A stretch of DNA of 64,000 nucleotides from Actinomycetospora chiangmaiensis DSM 45062 (GTDB lineage Bacteria > Actinomycetota > Actinomycetes > Mycobacteriales > Pseudonocardiaceae). Location: assembly GCF_000379625.1 (NCBI RefSeq), contig NZ_KB903218.1, positions 62,001 through 126,000 of the forward strand, written 5' to 3'. Positions 53,690 through 61,548 of this stretch are shown piece after piece. The position numbers and the translations under genes are program-made. The notes below the pieces were generated by a model. The model was not told the origin of the DNA. It saw only the letters and a program-made list of their open reading frames with translations, and did no database searches. Positions within the stretch are counted from its first letter, which is position 1. Each line of letters starts with the position of its first letter.

Positions 53690-54372
53690 GAGGCCCAGCT
53701 CTCGTCGAGGAGGACGGTGGCGGCGCCCGGGCCCAGGGAGAAGAACTCCCAGCCCGGCACGCTGCCGCGGACGTCGGCGATGGACGGGTCGGTCACGGTC
53801 TCCACCGAGCCGTCGGGGAGGGTGATCGCCGCGGTCGGGCCGCCGTCCAGGTCGATCGAGACCGTGAACCGCGTGCCGTCCTGCGGCAGGGAGACCGGGC
53901 CGTCGCGCAGCGCGGTCAGCGTCGTCCCGCTCGCCACCGAGTAGATCCAGCGGTGCGGGCCGATGACGAAGTGGCACTGGGTGTCGGAGATCGGCCGCCG
54001 CGTCCACGTCGCGAGGCACAGCGAGCCGGTCAGGGGGTCGCCGGGTCCGAAGGCGAAGCGGGCGCCGAGCGTGCGCACCGGGCGTCCGAGCTCCTGGCTC
54101 AGGTACACCGCGCCCTTCCCGGTGAGGTTCCCGACGGCGGCTCCTCCCGCGATGGAGGGCACGGCAGGCACGCCGAGGTTGGTGACGAGGAGCGGGACCC
54201 CCTCGTCGCCGGTGGCCGGGAGTGGTCCGGCGGGCCGGCGGGACCAGACCGTGCGCAGGTCCGGCCCGCTCTGCGCGAGCGGCTGGACGGGGCCGCCCGG
54301 GGCGGCGCACGCCGCGAGCGGGAGCAGGCTCGCCGTGGCGAGCCCGGACAGGAGGAAGGCACGACGCTTCAC
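53686..54372 (-). CDS. Predicted Tat-type lipoprotein
   Basis: A protein of 228 aa. MKRRAFLLSG followed by lipobox LAAC with Cys22: a lipoprotein signal with twin arginine and FLL, consistent with Tat export. The mature part is beta-rich (RIYSVASGTT-like strands, FTVSIDLDGGPTAAITLPDGS) and may be a jelly-roll glycan-binding fold. Not recognised as a family. Sits between flippase and polymerase genes. GTG 54372. Confidence 0.68.
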   Translation of the reverse strand: MKRRAFLLSGLATASLLPLAACAAPGGPVQPLAQSGPDLRTVWSRRPAGPLPATGDEGVPLLVTNLGVPAVPSIAGGAAVGNLTGKGAVYLSQELGRPVRTLGARFAFGPGDPLTGSLCLATWTRRPISDTQCHFVIGPHRWIYSVASGTTLTALRDGPVSLPQDGTRFTVSIDLDGGPTAAITLPDGSVETVTDPSIADVRGSVPGWEFFSLGPGAATVLLDESWAS

Positions 54373-55616
54373 GGGACGGGGACCTCCGGGGTGACGGGGG
54401 TGCGGGGGAGCGGCGCGCGTTCGGCGACGACGGCCATGACGGTCAGCGAGACGGCGCCGGCGAGCGCCATGCCCCAGGCGAGCCCGTGGACCCCGGCGAC
54501 GAGCATCCCGAGCAGGGCCCCGCCGAGGACGCCGGTGGTGATGACGAGCTGCACGCCGAACAGCGCGCGGGCTCGGCGGGTGCCGCGCAGGCGGGCGTGG
54601 AAGGCGACGGTCAGCCCGGCGAGCGCGCACTGGATCGCCACCGGGATCACGAGGTCGGCGAACGCGGTGTACCGGGGGAAGAGCAGGTCGAGCAGGTCGT
54701 GGCGCAGCGGGATGGCGGCGAGGACGACGAGCCCGAGCACGGCCATGGCCCCGACGGAGACCGTCCGCGCCCGGTCCACGCCCGCGTCGTCCCCGGCGGC
54801 CGCCCGTCGCGCGAACACCGGGGTGAGCAGGACCAGGACGGCCGCCATGAACGTCATCGGCGGCTGGTAGACGAGGAGCTGGACCGCACGGAGCCCGGCG
54901 GCGTCGACGGGGGCGAGGAGCAGGCCGGCGCCCAGGAGGACCACGTAGATCTGGCTCTGCCCGATGATGCTGACGCCGGTGAACCACCCCGAGAGGTACC
55001 GGGTGGCCCGCAGCCACGGCCGCGGGTCGGTCGGACGACCGGGGCCGAGCAGGGGCAGGACGGCGACGCCCGCGAGCGCGCCCACCCCCCACGCGGCGGC
55101 GAGCCCGCCGACGGTCCAGGCACCGGTCGCGGCCGTCCCGACGAGCGCGACGGCCTGCGTCAGGGCCCAGGCGCCGTCGATCGCGAGGGCCCGCGCGGTG
55201 TCGGAGCGGGCGAAGAAGACGTACCGGCCGGCGTCGGCGACGAGGGCCCCGGGCAGCCAGAGGGCGAACACCGTGAGCCAGACCAGCGGGCCGCCGACGA
55301 CCGCGCCGACGAGGAACGCGACCAGGCCGCCCGCGAGTCCGAGGACGGCGGCGGCGCCGAGGGCCGAGCCGACGAGGCGGCGGGCCTCGTGCTCGTCGTC
55401 GACGGTGGGCAGGTGCGCGAGCATGGGTTCGCCGACGAAGGCGCGCACCGCGGCGGAGTAGATCGTGACCACCGCGTAGGCGACGACGAAGGAGCCGAAG
55501 GCCTCCGGAGCGAGGACCACCGAGGCGATGAACGCGGTGAGGTAGTTGGTCCCGGAACTGAGCACCTGGTCGGCGACCCCGAGGGCCGCTCGACGGGACG
55601 TCGGTACTGCTGACAC
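54369..55616 (-). CDS. Wzx-like polysaccharide flippase
   Basis: A MOP-superfamily protein of 415 aa with 12-14 membrane segments. ALGVADQVLSSGTNYLTAFIASVVLAP is the typical Wzx/MatE opening. First gene of the operon 55616-51345. GTG 55616 has GGGGAGG upstream. Expected to flip the undecaprenyl-PP-linked unit for the Wzy-like neighbour. Confidence 0.85.
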   Translation of the reverse strand: MSAVPTSRRAALGVADQVLSSGTNYLTAFIASVVLAPEAFGSFVVAYAVVTIYSAAVRAFVGEPMLAHLPTVDDEHEARRLVGSALGAAAVLGLAGGLVAFLVGAVVGGPLVWLTVFALWLPGALVADAGRYVFFARSDTARALAIDGAWALTQAVALVGTAATGAWTVGGLAAAWGVGALAGVAVLPLLGPGRPTDPRPWLRATRYLSGWFTGVSIIGQSQIYVVLLGAGLLLAPVDAAGLRAVQLLVYQPPMTFMAAVLVLLTPVFARRAAAGDDAGVDRARTVSVGAMAVLGLVVLAAIPLRHDLLDLLFPRYTAFADLVIPVAIQCALAGLTVAFHARLRGTRRARALFGVQLVITTGVLGGALLGMLVAGVHGLAWGMALAGAVSLTVMAVVAERAPLPRTPVTPEVPVP

Positions 55617-55784
55617 GAAACCTCCCCGGATGCGGCCCGTGGCTGGACCGGCGCACACGGTGATAGCGCCCATTCGGCCTAGCCTGTTACGCCAGAAGCG
55701 CCATCGATTCAGAAGGTCACCCGCGCGTGTCCGGACCGACACCGCCCGGGTGGGGTGTGTCGCGGCGCGGACGGGTGGTGCCGG

Positions 55785-57383
55785 TCACACCCGGCGGGAG
55801 GTGCAGCCCACCGGTGCCTCGCCGGGCGGTGACCACACGGCCACCGTCTGGTCGCCGGTGAGGGAGGTGACCTCGACGTCGCGGGCGGTGTCGACCCAGA
55901 AGGCCGACGCCGCGGGGGCCCCGGAGGCCGCCCGCTGGTCGAGCGCGAGCGTGACGCCCACGGGGTCGGAGGGGCGCTGGGGCGTCGGGTAGCCGAGGAT
56001 GCCGTAGCGGGCGAGGCCGCCCCGGGCGCGGACGACGAGGTCGAGGGAGACGTGGCTGGTGGGGTGGGCCGGGGCGTTGGAGTTGGCCACCGCCCACACC
56101 GTCTGCTGCGCGCCGGTCCCGAGGTGGGTCAGGTGCGCCTGCACCGAGACGTTCGAGCAGTTCACGGCGAGGGCCCGCCGGTCGGCGGTGTCGGTCGCGG
56201 GGATCGAGACCGTGACGTCGGTCAGCGTGATGTCGTAGCACTGCTCGCCGATGTCGATCGCGGTGCTCGCCGTGGCGACGGTACCCGCGGCGAGGGCGGT
56301 GGCCGTGCCGCTGATCGAGCGCAGGATCGAGGAGTGCCCGGCGTGCTTCAGCTCGATCATGCGCGAGCTCCACGTGCCGGACACCCGCTCGATCGTCGAG
56401 AGCACCAGCGCGTTGATCCCGATCATGTTCTCGCAGCGCAGCGTCAGGTCGTGGAACCAGCCGCGCCAGACGCCGTTGCGGGCGGTGAAGCCCGCCGAGT
56501 CGAGCGCGAAGCGCCCCACCTCGACGTTCTGGACGATCTCCCACGGGATGCCGAGGAAGTAGTCCACGCCGGCGTTCACGCACAGCCGGGGGCCGGCGAG
56601 CACGGTGGGGTCGGAGCTCGCCGCGACGATCGTCCACGGCACCGGCAGCTCGAGGGTGAGCGTGGCTCCGGAGATCGCCACGACCCGGTTCCACTGCTCG
56701 GCGTCGTAGGTCAGCCCCTCGAAGTCCACGAAGGGGTCGTTGTCGCAGCGCACGTTGACGACGTCGCCGACCCGCAGCGCCGCGTCGCCGAGGGGCTGGG
56801 TGAGACGGACCGTGCGGGTCCCCGCCGTGATCGGGGCCAGGGTGCGCACCGCCCAGCCGACCCCGGCCCGGTCGGCCTGCATGGCGACCGGGTGGATGTC
56901 GCCGATCCGGAAGCTGTGGGCGAGGGCCCAGTCCAGGTTCGTCGCCCGGGAGCGCGGGTTGACCAGCCGCGTCGTCGGGACCGCGCCGTCCGCCCCCGCC
57001 CCGAGGTGGTGCTGGCCGGAGTGCACGACGATCGCGGTCGAGTGGCGGTAGGTGCCGGCGGGATAGAAGACCCCGGGGACGCCGCGGTCGGCGGCGGCCT
57101 GGATGGCGGCACCGTCGAGCTCGTCGGTGAGGGCGGTGGCGGCCGGGTAGACGCGGCGGGCGTCGTCGAGCGTCGCGAACCGGGTCGAGAGCGGCCGGGA
57201 CACCCCGTCGCCGACCGCGCCGAAGTCGGTCACCACCGCCCAGCCGGCGGCGCGGGCCGCCGCCGTCGTGGTGGGACGGCTCGCGACGAATCCCGGCGGC
57301 GGGGGCGGCAGGGACGCGCCGAGGGCGAGGGCCCCGAGGGCGAGACCGCCGGCGAGGACACTGCGCCGATCGGCGGATGCCAT
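55785..57383 (-). CDS. Tat-exported right-handed beta-helix protein
   Basis: A protein of 532 aa. Signal with DRRSVLAGGLALGALALGA (twin Arg). VVTDFGAVGDGV is the Pectate_lyase_3 / GH28-like opening, followed by coils such as NVEVGRFALDSAGF and DITLTDVTVSIPATDT. Acts outside the cell, probably as polysaccharide lyase, hydrolase or epimerase. Being next to the flippase gene suggests trimming of the secreted polymer (inference). ATG 57383; ATG 57407 possible. Confidence 0.82.
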   Translation of the reverse strand: MASADRRSVLAGGLALGALALGASLPPPPPGFVASRPTTTAAARAAGWAVVTDFGAVGDGVSRPLSTRFATLDDARRVYPAATALTDELDGAAIQAAADRGVPGVFYPAGTYRHSTAIVVHSGQHHLGAGADGAVPTTRLVNPRSRATNLDWALAHSFRIGDIHPVAMQADRAGVGWAVRTLAPITAGTRTVRLTQPLGDAALRVGDVVNVRCDNDPFVDFEGLTYDAEQWNRVVAISGATLTLELPVPWTIVAASSDPTVLAGPRLCVNAGVDYFLGIPWEIVQNVEVGRFALDSAGFTARNGVWRGWFHDLTLRCENMIGINALVLSTIERVSGTWSSRMIELKHAGHSSILRSISGTATALAAGTVATASTAIDIGEQCYDITLTDVTVSIPATDTADRRALAVNCSNVSVQAHLTHLGTGAQQTVWAVANSNAPAHPTSHVSLDLVVRARGGLARYGILGYPTPQRPSDPVGVTLALDQRAASGAPAASAFWVDTARDVEVTSLTGDQTVAVWSPPGEAPVGCTSRRV

Positions 57384-57490
57384 GGTCAACAGCATGGGCC
57401 GTGGGCCGCCGCCGCCCGGCGTCGTGTCGCCCGAAGGTGTGACGGCGAGTATATCGTTAGCCTCAGCAATCAAGACGTGGAGGCTGAGCC

Positions 57491-58723
57491 ATGACGGTGA
57501 CCGTGGAGACCACAGGGGCAGGCACGCCGGAGTCCGGGGACCCGCACTACCCGATGGCCCGGCAGTGCCCGTTCGACCCGCCGCGGGAGCTGACCGAGAT
57601 CCAGGCGCAGGAGCCGGTCCGCCGGGTCACGCTGTGGGACGGCAGCCACCCGTGGCTCGTCACCCGGCACGCCGACGTCCGCGCGGTGCTCGCCGACCAG
57701 CGCTTCTCCGCCGACGTGTTCACCCCCGGGTACCCCGCGACCTCGGCGGGGGTGACGGCGCGCCGCAAGAACGCGCCGAGCTTCATCGCCATGGACGACC
57801 CGCAGCACGCCTTCTTCCGCCGGATGCTCATCAGCGAGTTCAGCGTGAAGGCGATCCGCCGGCTGCAGCCGATGATCACCGAGGCCGTGGACGACCTGCT
57901 CGACGGCATGGCCGCCACGGAGCAGCCGGTCGACCTGGTCCAGGCGTTCGCGCTGCCGCTGCCGAGCCTGGTGATCTGCCGGATGCTCGGCGTGCCCTAC
58001 GCCGACCACCCGTTCTTCCAGGCCCGCTCGCACACGCTGGTCGACACCCGGTCGTCGGTCGAGGACTCGGTGGCCGCCTCCGACGAGCTGCTGGCCTACC
58101 TCGAGGGCCTCGTCGCCGAGCGGGAGACGTCGGGCTCCGAGGACGACCTGCTGGGGCGGCTCGCGGTCCGGCACGTCCGCACCGGCGAGCTGACCCGCCA
58201 CCAGGCGGCCTCGATGGGGCTGCTGCTGCTCGTCGCCGGCCACGAGACCACCGCGAACATGATCGCGCTGGGCACCCTCCTGCTGCTGCAGGACCCGGAG
58301 CAGACCGCGAAGGTGCGCGACGGCGAAGCGGTCGAGGGTGCGGTGGAGGAGCTCCTGCGCCTGCTGACCGTGACCCACTTCGGCCGGCGCCGGGTCGCCA
58401 CCGAGGACGTCGAGATCGGCGGGGTGACCATCCGGGCGGGGGAGGGCGTGGTCGCGGCGGGCGAGATCGCGAACCGCGACCCGGAGGTCTTCGCCGACCC
58501 CGACACCCTCGACGTCGACCGCACGCCGAACCACCACGTCGCGTTCGGCCACGGCGTGCACCAGTGCCTCGGCCAGCAGCTCGCGCGCGTGGAGCTCCAG
58601 GTCGCCTACCCGGCCCTGCTGCGGCGCTTCCCGGGCCTGCAGGTGGACACGCCGCTCGACGAGATCGCCTTCCGCGACGCGATGGTCGTCTACGGGGTGC
58701 ACGAGCTCCCCGTCCGGTGGTGA
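57491..58723 (+). CDS. Cytochrome P450
   Basis: A protein of 410 aa. I-helix LLVAGHETTANM (about 249), K-helix EELLR, heme loop FGHGVHQCLGQQLAR with the Cys near 359. The overall pattern is close to the CYP105-type actinobacterial enzymes. GGAGG before ATG 57491. No ferredoxin or reductase gene is adjacent. Divergent from the beta-helix gene. Substrate unknown. Confidence 0.95.
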   Translation: MTVTVETTGAGTPESGDPHYPMARQCPFDPPRELTEIQAQEPVRRVTLWDGSHPWLVTRHADVRAVLADQRFSADVFTPGYPATSAGVTARRKNAPSFIAMDDPQHAFFRRMLISEFSVKAIRRLQPMITEAVDDLLDGMAATEQPVDLVQAFALPLPSLVICRMLGVPYADHPFFQARSHTLVDTRSSVEDSVAASDELLAYLEGLVAERETSGSEDDLLGRLAVRHVRTGELTRHQAASMGLLLLVAGHETTANMIALGTLLLLQDPEQTAKVRDGEAVEGAVEELLRLLTVTHFGRRRVATEDVEIGGVTIRAGEGVVAAGEIANRDPEVFADPDTLDVDRTPNHHVAFGHGVHQCLGQQLARVELQVAYPALLRRFPGLQVDTPLDEIAFRDAMVVYGVHELPVRW

Positions 58724-58734
58724 GACGCGACGCC

Positions 58735-58857
58735 GACCGTGATGGTGGGAGACGGAGCGCAGCGGAGCTCGACCGTGATGGTGGGAGACGGAGCGCAGCG
58801 GAGCTCGACCGTGATGGTGGGAGACGGAGCGCAGCGGAGCTCGACCCTGATGGTGAG
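58735..58857. repeat. 36-bp tandem repeat, 3.4 copies
   Basis: Three identical copies in a row (58735-58770, 58771-58806, 58807-58842), each GACCGTGATGGTGGGAGACG plus 16 more bases ending GAGCTC, and a partial fourth copy with two changes. Begins 11 bp after the P450 stop. No spacers, so not CRISPR. 36 is a multiple of three, but no gene is needed to explain it. Confidence 0.9.
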
Positions 58858-58897
58858 TCCCTCACCGGTTCTTTCCGGGTACCGGGGAGAATGTCGT

Positions 58898-58926
58898 CCC
58901 GACGGCGGGTCCCACCCGCCGTCGGG
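58898..58926 (+). terminator. Hairpin, 13-bp perfect stem
   Basis: CCCGACGGCGGGT pairs exactly with ACCCGCCGTCGGG across a CCC loop and is followed by AATT. It lies between the P450 with its repeats and the penicillin-binding protein gene. Confidence 0.75.
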
Positions 58927-58956
58927 AATTGTCCGGAATGAGTGGGTCTGGGGTCG

Positions 58957-61221
58957 ATGACGGCGAAGGTGCGGCTGCTGGCCGTGACGGTGATTGCCGG
59001 GATTCTCGTGGCGGGGCTCGTGTTCCCGCTGGTGGGAGGCGTGGGACTGCTGTCCAGCCAGGCGATCGTGGGGGCGCAGGACACCAGTCCGGGCGTGATC
59101 GCGGGGGACATGCCCTCGATCACCACGGTCACCGACATGAACGGTGCGCCCATCGCGTACCTCTACGACCAGAATCGCCAGATCGTCCGGTCCGACCAGA
59201 TCGCGGTGACGATGAAGGCGGCGATCGTCGCCATCGAGGACCGGCGGTTCTTCTCCGAGTCCGGGCTCGACCCCCGCTCGATCGCCCGCGCGGTGGTGAA
59301 CAACGGCTCGGGCGGCTCCACCCAGGGGGCGTCGACCCTGACCGAGCAGTACGTCAAGAACTACGACGAGTACGTCGCCGCGCGGACCCCGGCCGAGCAG
59401 CTCAAGGCCACCGAGGCCACCTTCGGGCGTAAGCTGCGCGAGGCCCGGGTCGCCGAGCAGCTCGACCACTCGCTGTCGAAGGACGAGATCCTCACCCGGT
59501 ACCTCAACGTGGTGTACCTGGGGAACCAGTCGTACGGGGTCGCGGCCGCCGCGCGCACCTACTTCAACACCACGCCCGACAAGCTGACCGTCCCGCAGGC
59601 GGCCCTGCTGGCCGGGATGGTGCAGAGCCCGACGGCCTACGACCCGGTCAACCACCCGCAGGCCGCGACGGGGCGCCGCAACATCGTCATCGACCAGATG
59701 CGCCAGCAGGGTGAGCTCACCCCGGAGCAGGCGGCCGCCGCCACGGCGGCCCCGCTCGGCGTGCCCACCACGCTGACCGGGCTGGCCAACGGCTGCGTCG
59801 GGGCGGGCGACGACGGCTTCTTCTGCAGCTACGTCCTCGACTACCTCGACCAGGCCGGCATCACCCCCGAGCAGCTGCGCTCCGGCGGCTACACGGTGCG
59901 GACCACGCTCGACCCGGCGGCGATGGCCGCCGCCAAGCAGGCCGTCGACGCGAAGGTGCCGCCGACCCAGCCGCACGTGGCCGACACGCTCGCGATCGTG
60001 GAGCCCGGCGCCACCTCGCACCCGGTCCGGGCGCTGGCGGCCAACCGCGGCTACGGGCTGGACGCCGCCGCGGGGCAGACCACCTACGACCTGCCCGTCG
60101 AGCCGGAGAACCTCGGCGCGGGCTCGGTCTACAAGATCTTCACCTCGGCGACCTACCTCCTGGGCGGCGGCGGCATCTCCAATGTCATCCCGGTGCCGCC
60201 GTCGGGGTACGCCTCGCCGCTCTCGCCCGGCTTCGTCGTGGCGAACGACGGCAACTACCCGGGCCAGCTGACCCTGCAGGACGCGCTCGCGCAGTCGCCC
60301 AACACCGCCTTCGTCAAGCTCGAGGAGACGACGGGAGTGGCGCCGGTGGTCGACATGGCCGTGAACATGGGCATGACCTCGCTGGCCAAGCCCACCGCCA
60401 ACGGTGGACCGTCGATCGCCGACACCGTGAAGGCGCAGAACCAGGCGTCGTTCACCCTCGGACCGACGCCGACGTCCCCCCTGGAGCTCGCGAGCGTGGG
60501 CGCGACCCTCGCCTCCCACGGCACCTGGTGCCCGCCCGACCCGGTCATGGCGGTGACCGACGCCTCCGGGGCGCCCGTGACGCTGCCGACGACGACGTGC
60601 CACCAGGCCCTGCCGCCGCAGCTCGCGGACACCCTGATGACCGGGATGTCGAAGGACGACCAGCCCGGCGGCACGTCCGCGGCCTCCGCCGTCGCGGCGG
60701 GCTGGAACCGGCCGACGGCGGCCAAGACCGGGACCACCGAGGTCTCGGAGTCCGGGGCGTTCGTGGGGGCGACCCCGCAGATGTCGGGCGCGTCGATCGT
60801 GTTCGACGACTCCGCCTCGCCCCGCCCGATCTGCTACGGCACCCCGCCGACCTCGTGCGCGACCGGGAACCTGTTCGGTGGCGAGACGCCGGCCGCGACC
60901 TACTACCAGGCGATGACGCAGGTGCTCGCCGGTCAGCCGGTGCAGCCGCTGCCCGCCACCGACCCGCGCTTCATCGCCGGCGGGAACCGGATCGCGGTGC
61001 CGCAGGAGATCGGGCGACCCGTCGACCAGGCGGCCGCGGCGCTGCGGGCCGCGGGCTTCGTGGTCACGACCTCGCAGGTCGACAACCGCTCGCCCGCCGG
61101 CACCGTGGTCGGCCAGACCCCGGGTGGGGGCGGGGGACAGGGGATCGAGGGGCAGACGATCGCCCTGGTGTCCTCCAGCGGGAAGGTGCCGGCGCCCCCG
61201 GCGGCCCCGACCACACCCTGA
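58957..61221 (+). CDS. Class A penicillin-binding protein with PASTA domain
   Basis: A protein of 754 aa. One N-terminal membrane helix. GT51 domain: AIEDRRFFSESGLDPRSIAR with the catalytic Glu, GASTLTEQYVKN. Transpeptidase domain: SVYK (SxxK) in LGAGSVYKIFTSA, SPN in AQSPNTAF, KTGTT. A C-terminal PASTA domain (IPQEIGRP-like start, GTVVGQTPGGGG). Builds and cross-links peptidoglycan. ATG 58957; GTG 58942 possible. Confidence 0.95.
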   Translation: MTAKVRLLAVTVIAGILVAGLVFPLVGGVGLLSSQAIVGAQDTSPGVIAGDMPSITTVTDMNGAPIAYLYDQNRQIVRSDQIAVTMKAAIVAIEDRRFFSESGLDPRSIARAVVNNGSGGSTQGASTLTEQYVKNYDEYVAARTPAEQLKATEATFGRKLREARVAEQLDHSLSKDEILTRYLNVVYLGNQSYGVAAAARTYFNTTPDKLTVPQAALLAGMVQSPTAYDPVNHPQAATGRRNIVIDQMRQQGELTPEQAAAATAAPLGVPTTLTGLANGCVGAGDDGFFCSYVLDYLDQAGITPEQLRSGGYTVRTTLDPAAMAAAKQAVDAKVPPTQPHVADTLAIVEPGATSHPVRALAANRGYGLDAAAGQTTYDLPVEPENLGAGSVYKIFTSATYLLGGGGISNVIPVPPSGYASPLSPGFVVANDGNYPGQLTLQDALAQSPNTAFVKLEETTGVAPVVDMAVNMGMTSLAKPTANGGPSIADTVKAQNQASFTLGPTPTSPLELASVGATLASHGTWCPPDPVMAVTDASGAPVTLPTTTCHQALPPQLADTLMTGMSKDDQPGGTSAASAVAAGWNRPTAAKTGTTEVSESGAFVGATPQMSGASIVFDDSASPRPICYGTPPTSCATGNLFGGETPAATYYQAMTQVLAGQPVQPLPATDPRFIAGGNRIAVPQEIGRPVDQAAAALRAAGFVVTTSQVDNRSPAGTVVGQTPGGGGGQGIEGQTIALVSSSGKVPAPPAAPTTP

Positions 61222-61285
61222 TCCGCGCTCACCCCAACGGGTTGTTCGCGCGAGAAGATCGCGCACAACTGAAGCGATCCCGACG

Positions 61286-61298
61286 TCAGGTAACCTGA
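61286..61298. promoter_or_regulatory. Palindrome, candidate operator
   Basis: TCAGGT-A-ACCTGA, perfect 6+1+6. A related GTCAGG / CCTGAC pair spans 61285-61314. About 250 bp before the priming transferase start. Confidence 0.35.
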
Positions 61299-61407
61299 TC
61301 GTCACGTCGCCTGACCGGGTGAACGTGCGGGGTTCCTGCGACACGATCGCCCGGTCGCGGCGTCGGTCCGGGTCCGGACTGTCGGATCCCGCGTCGAGAT
61401 CACGTCG

Positions 61408-61443
61408 CGATCACGGAACGATACGTCTCACGCTCCGTGATCG
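61408..61443. promoter_or_regulatory. Inverted repeat, candidate operator or attenuator
   Basis: CGATCACGGA at 61408-61417 and TCCGTGATCG at 61434-61443 match exactly, with 16 bp between. Located 106 bp before the priming transferase start, so it may be an operator pair or a leader hairpin. Confidence 0.4.
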
Positions 61444-61548
61444 TCTGTCGGGCTGCGGCCAGCTGCTCCGTTCGGAGTAGCACTCGCGCTCCACCCGCCG
61501 ATGCCTGCCGGTGAACACGACCGGCAGCGAGAGGCGAGGTGATCGTCG

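Larger units (their letters stand above)
61222..61548 (+). other. Regulatory region before the priming transferase
   Basis: 327 bp without a gene between the PBP and the priming transferase. It holds two inverted repeats (listed separately) and several ATCACG / CGTGAT half sites around 61398-61442. No -10/-35 pair stands out. No transcription terminator of the long-hairpin type was seen for the PBP gene. Confidence 0.5.

Noticed and set aside
55737-55762. Possible terminator hairpin after the beta-helix gene
   Set aside because: Only 5 plus 3 pairs with two mismatches between; too weak in GC-rich DNA.
58735-58857. CRISPR array
   Set aside because: Units of 36 bp are directly adjacent with no spacers, and no cas genes are present.
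58739-58960. Small open frame encoding a 12-residue repeat (MVGDGAQRSST)
   Set aside because: It is a by-product of the 36-bp tandem repeat; no RBS, and it runs into a terminator hairpin.
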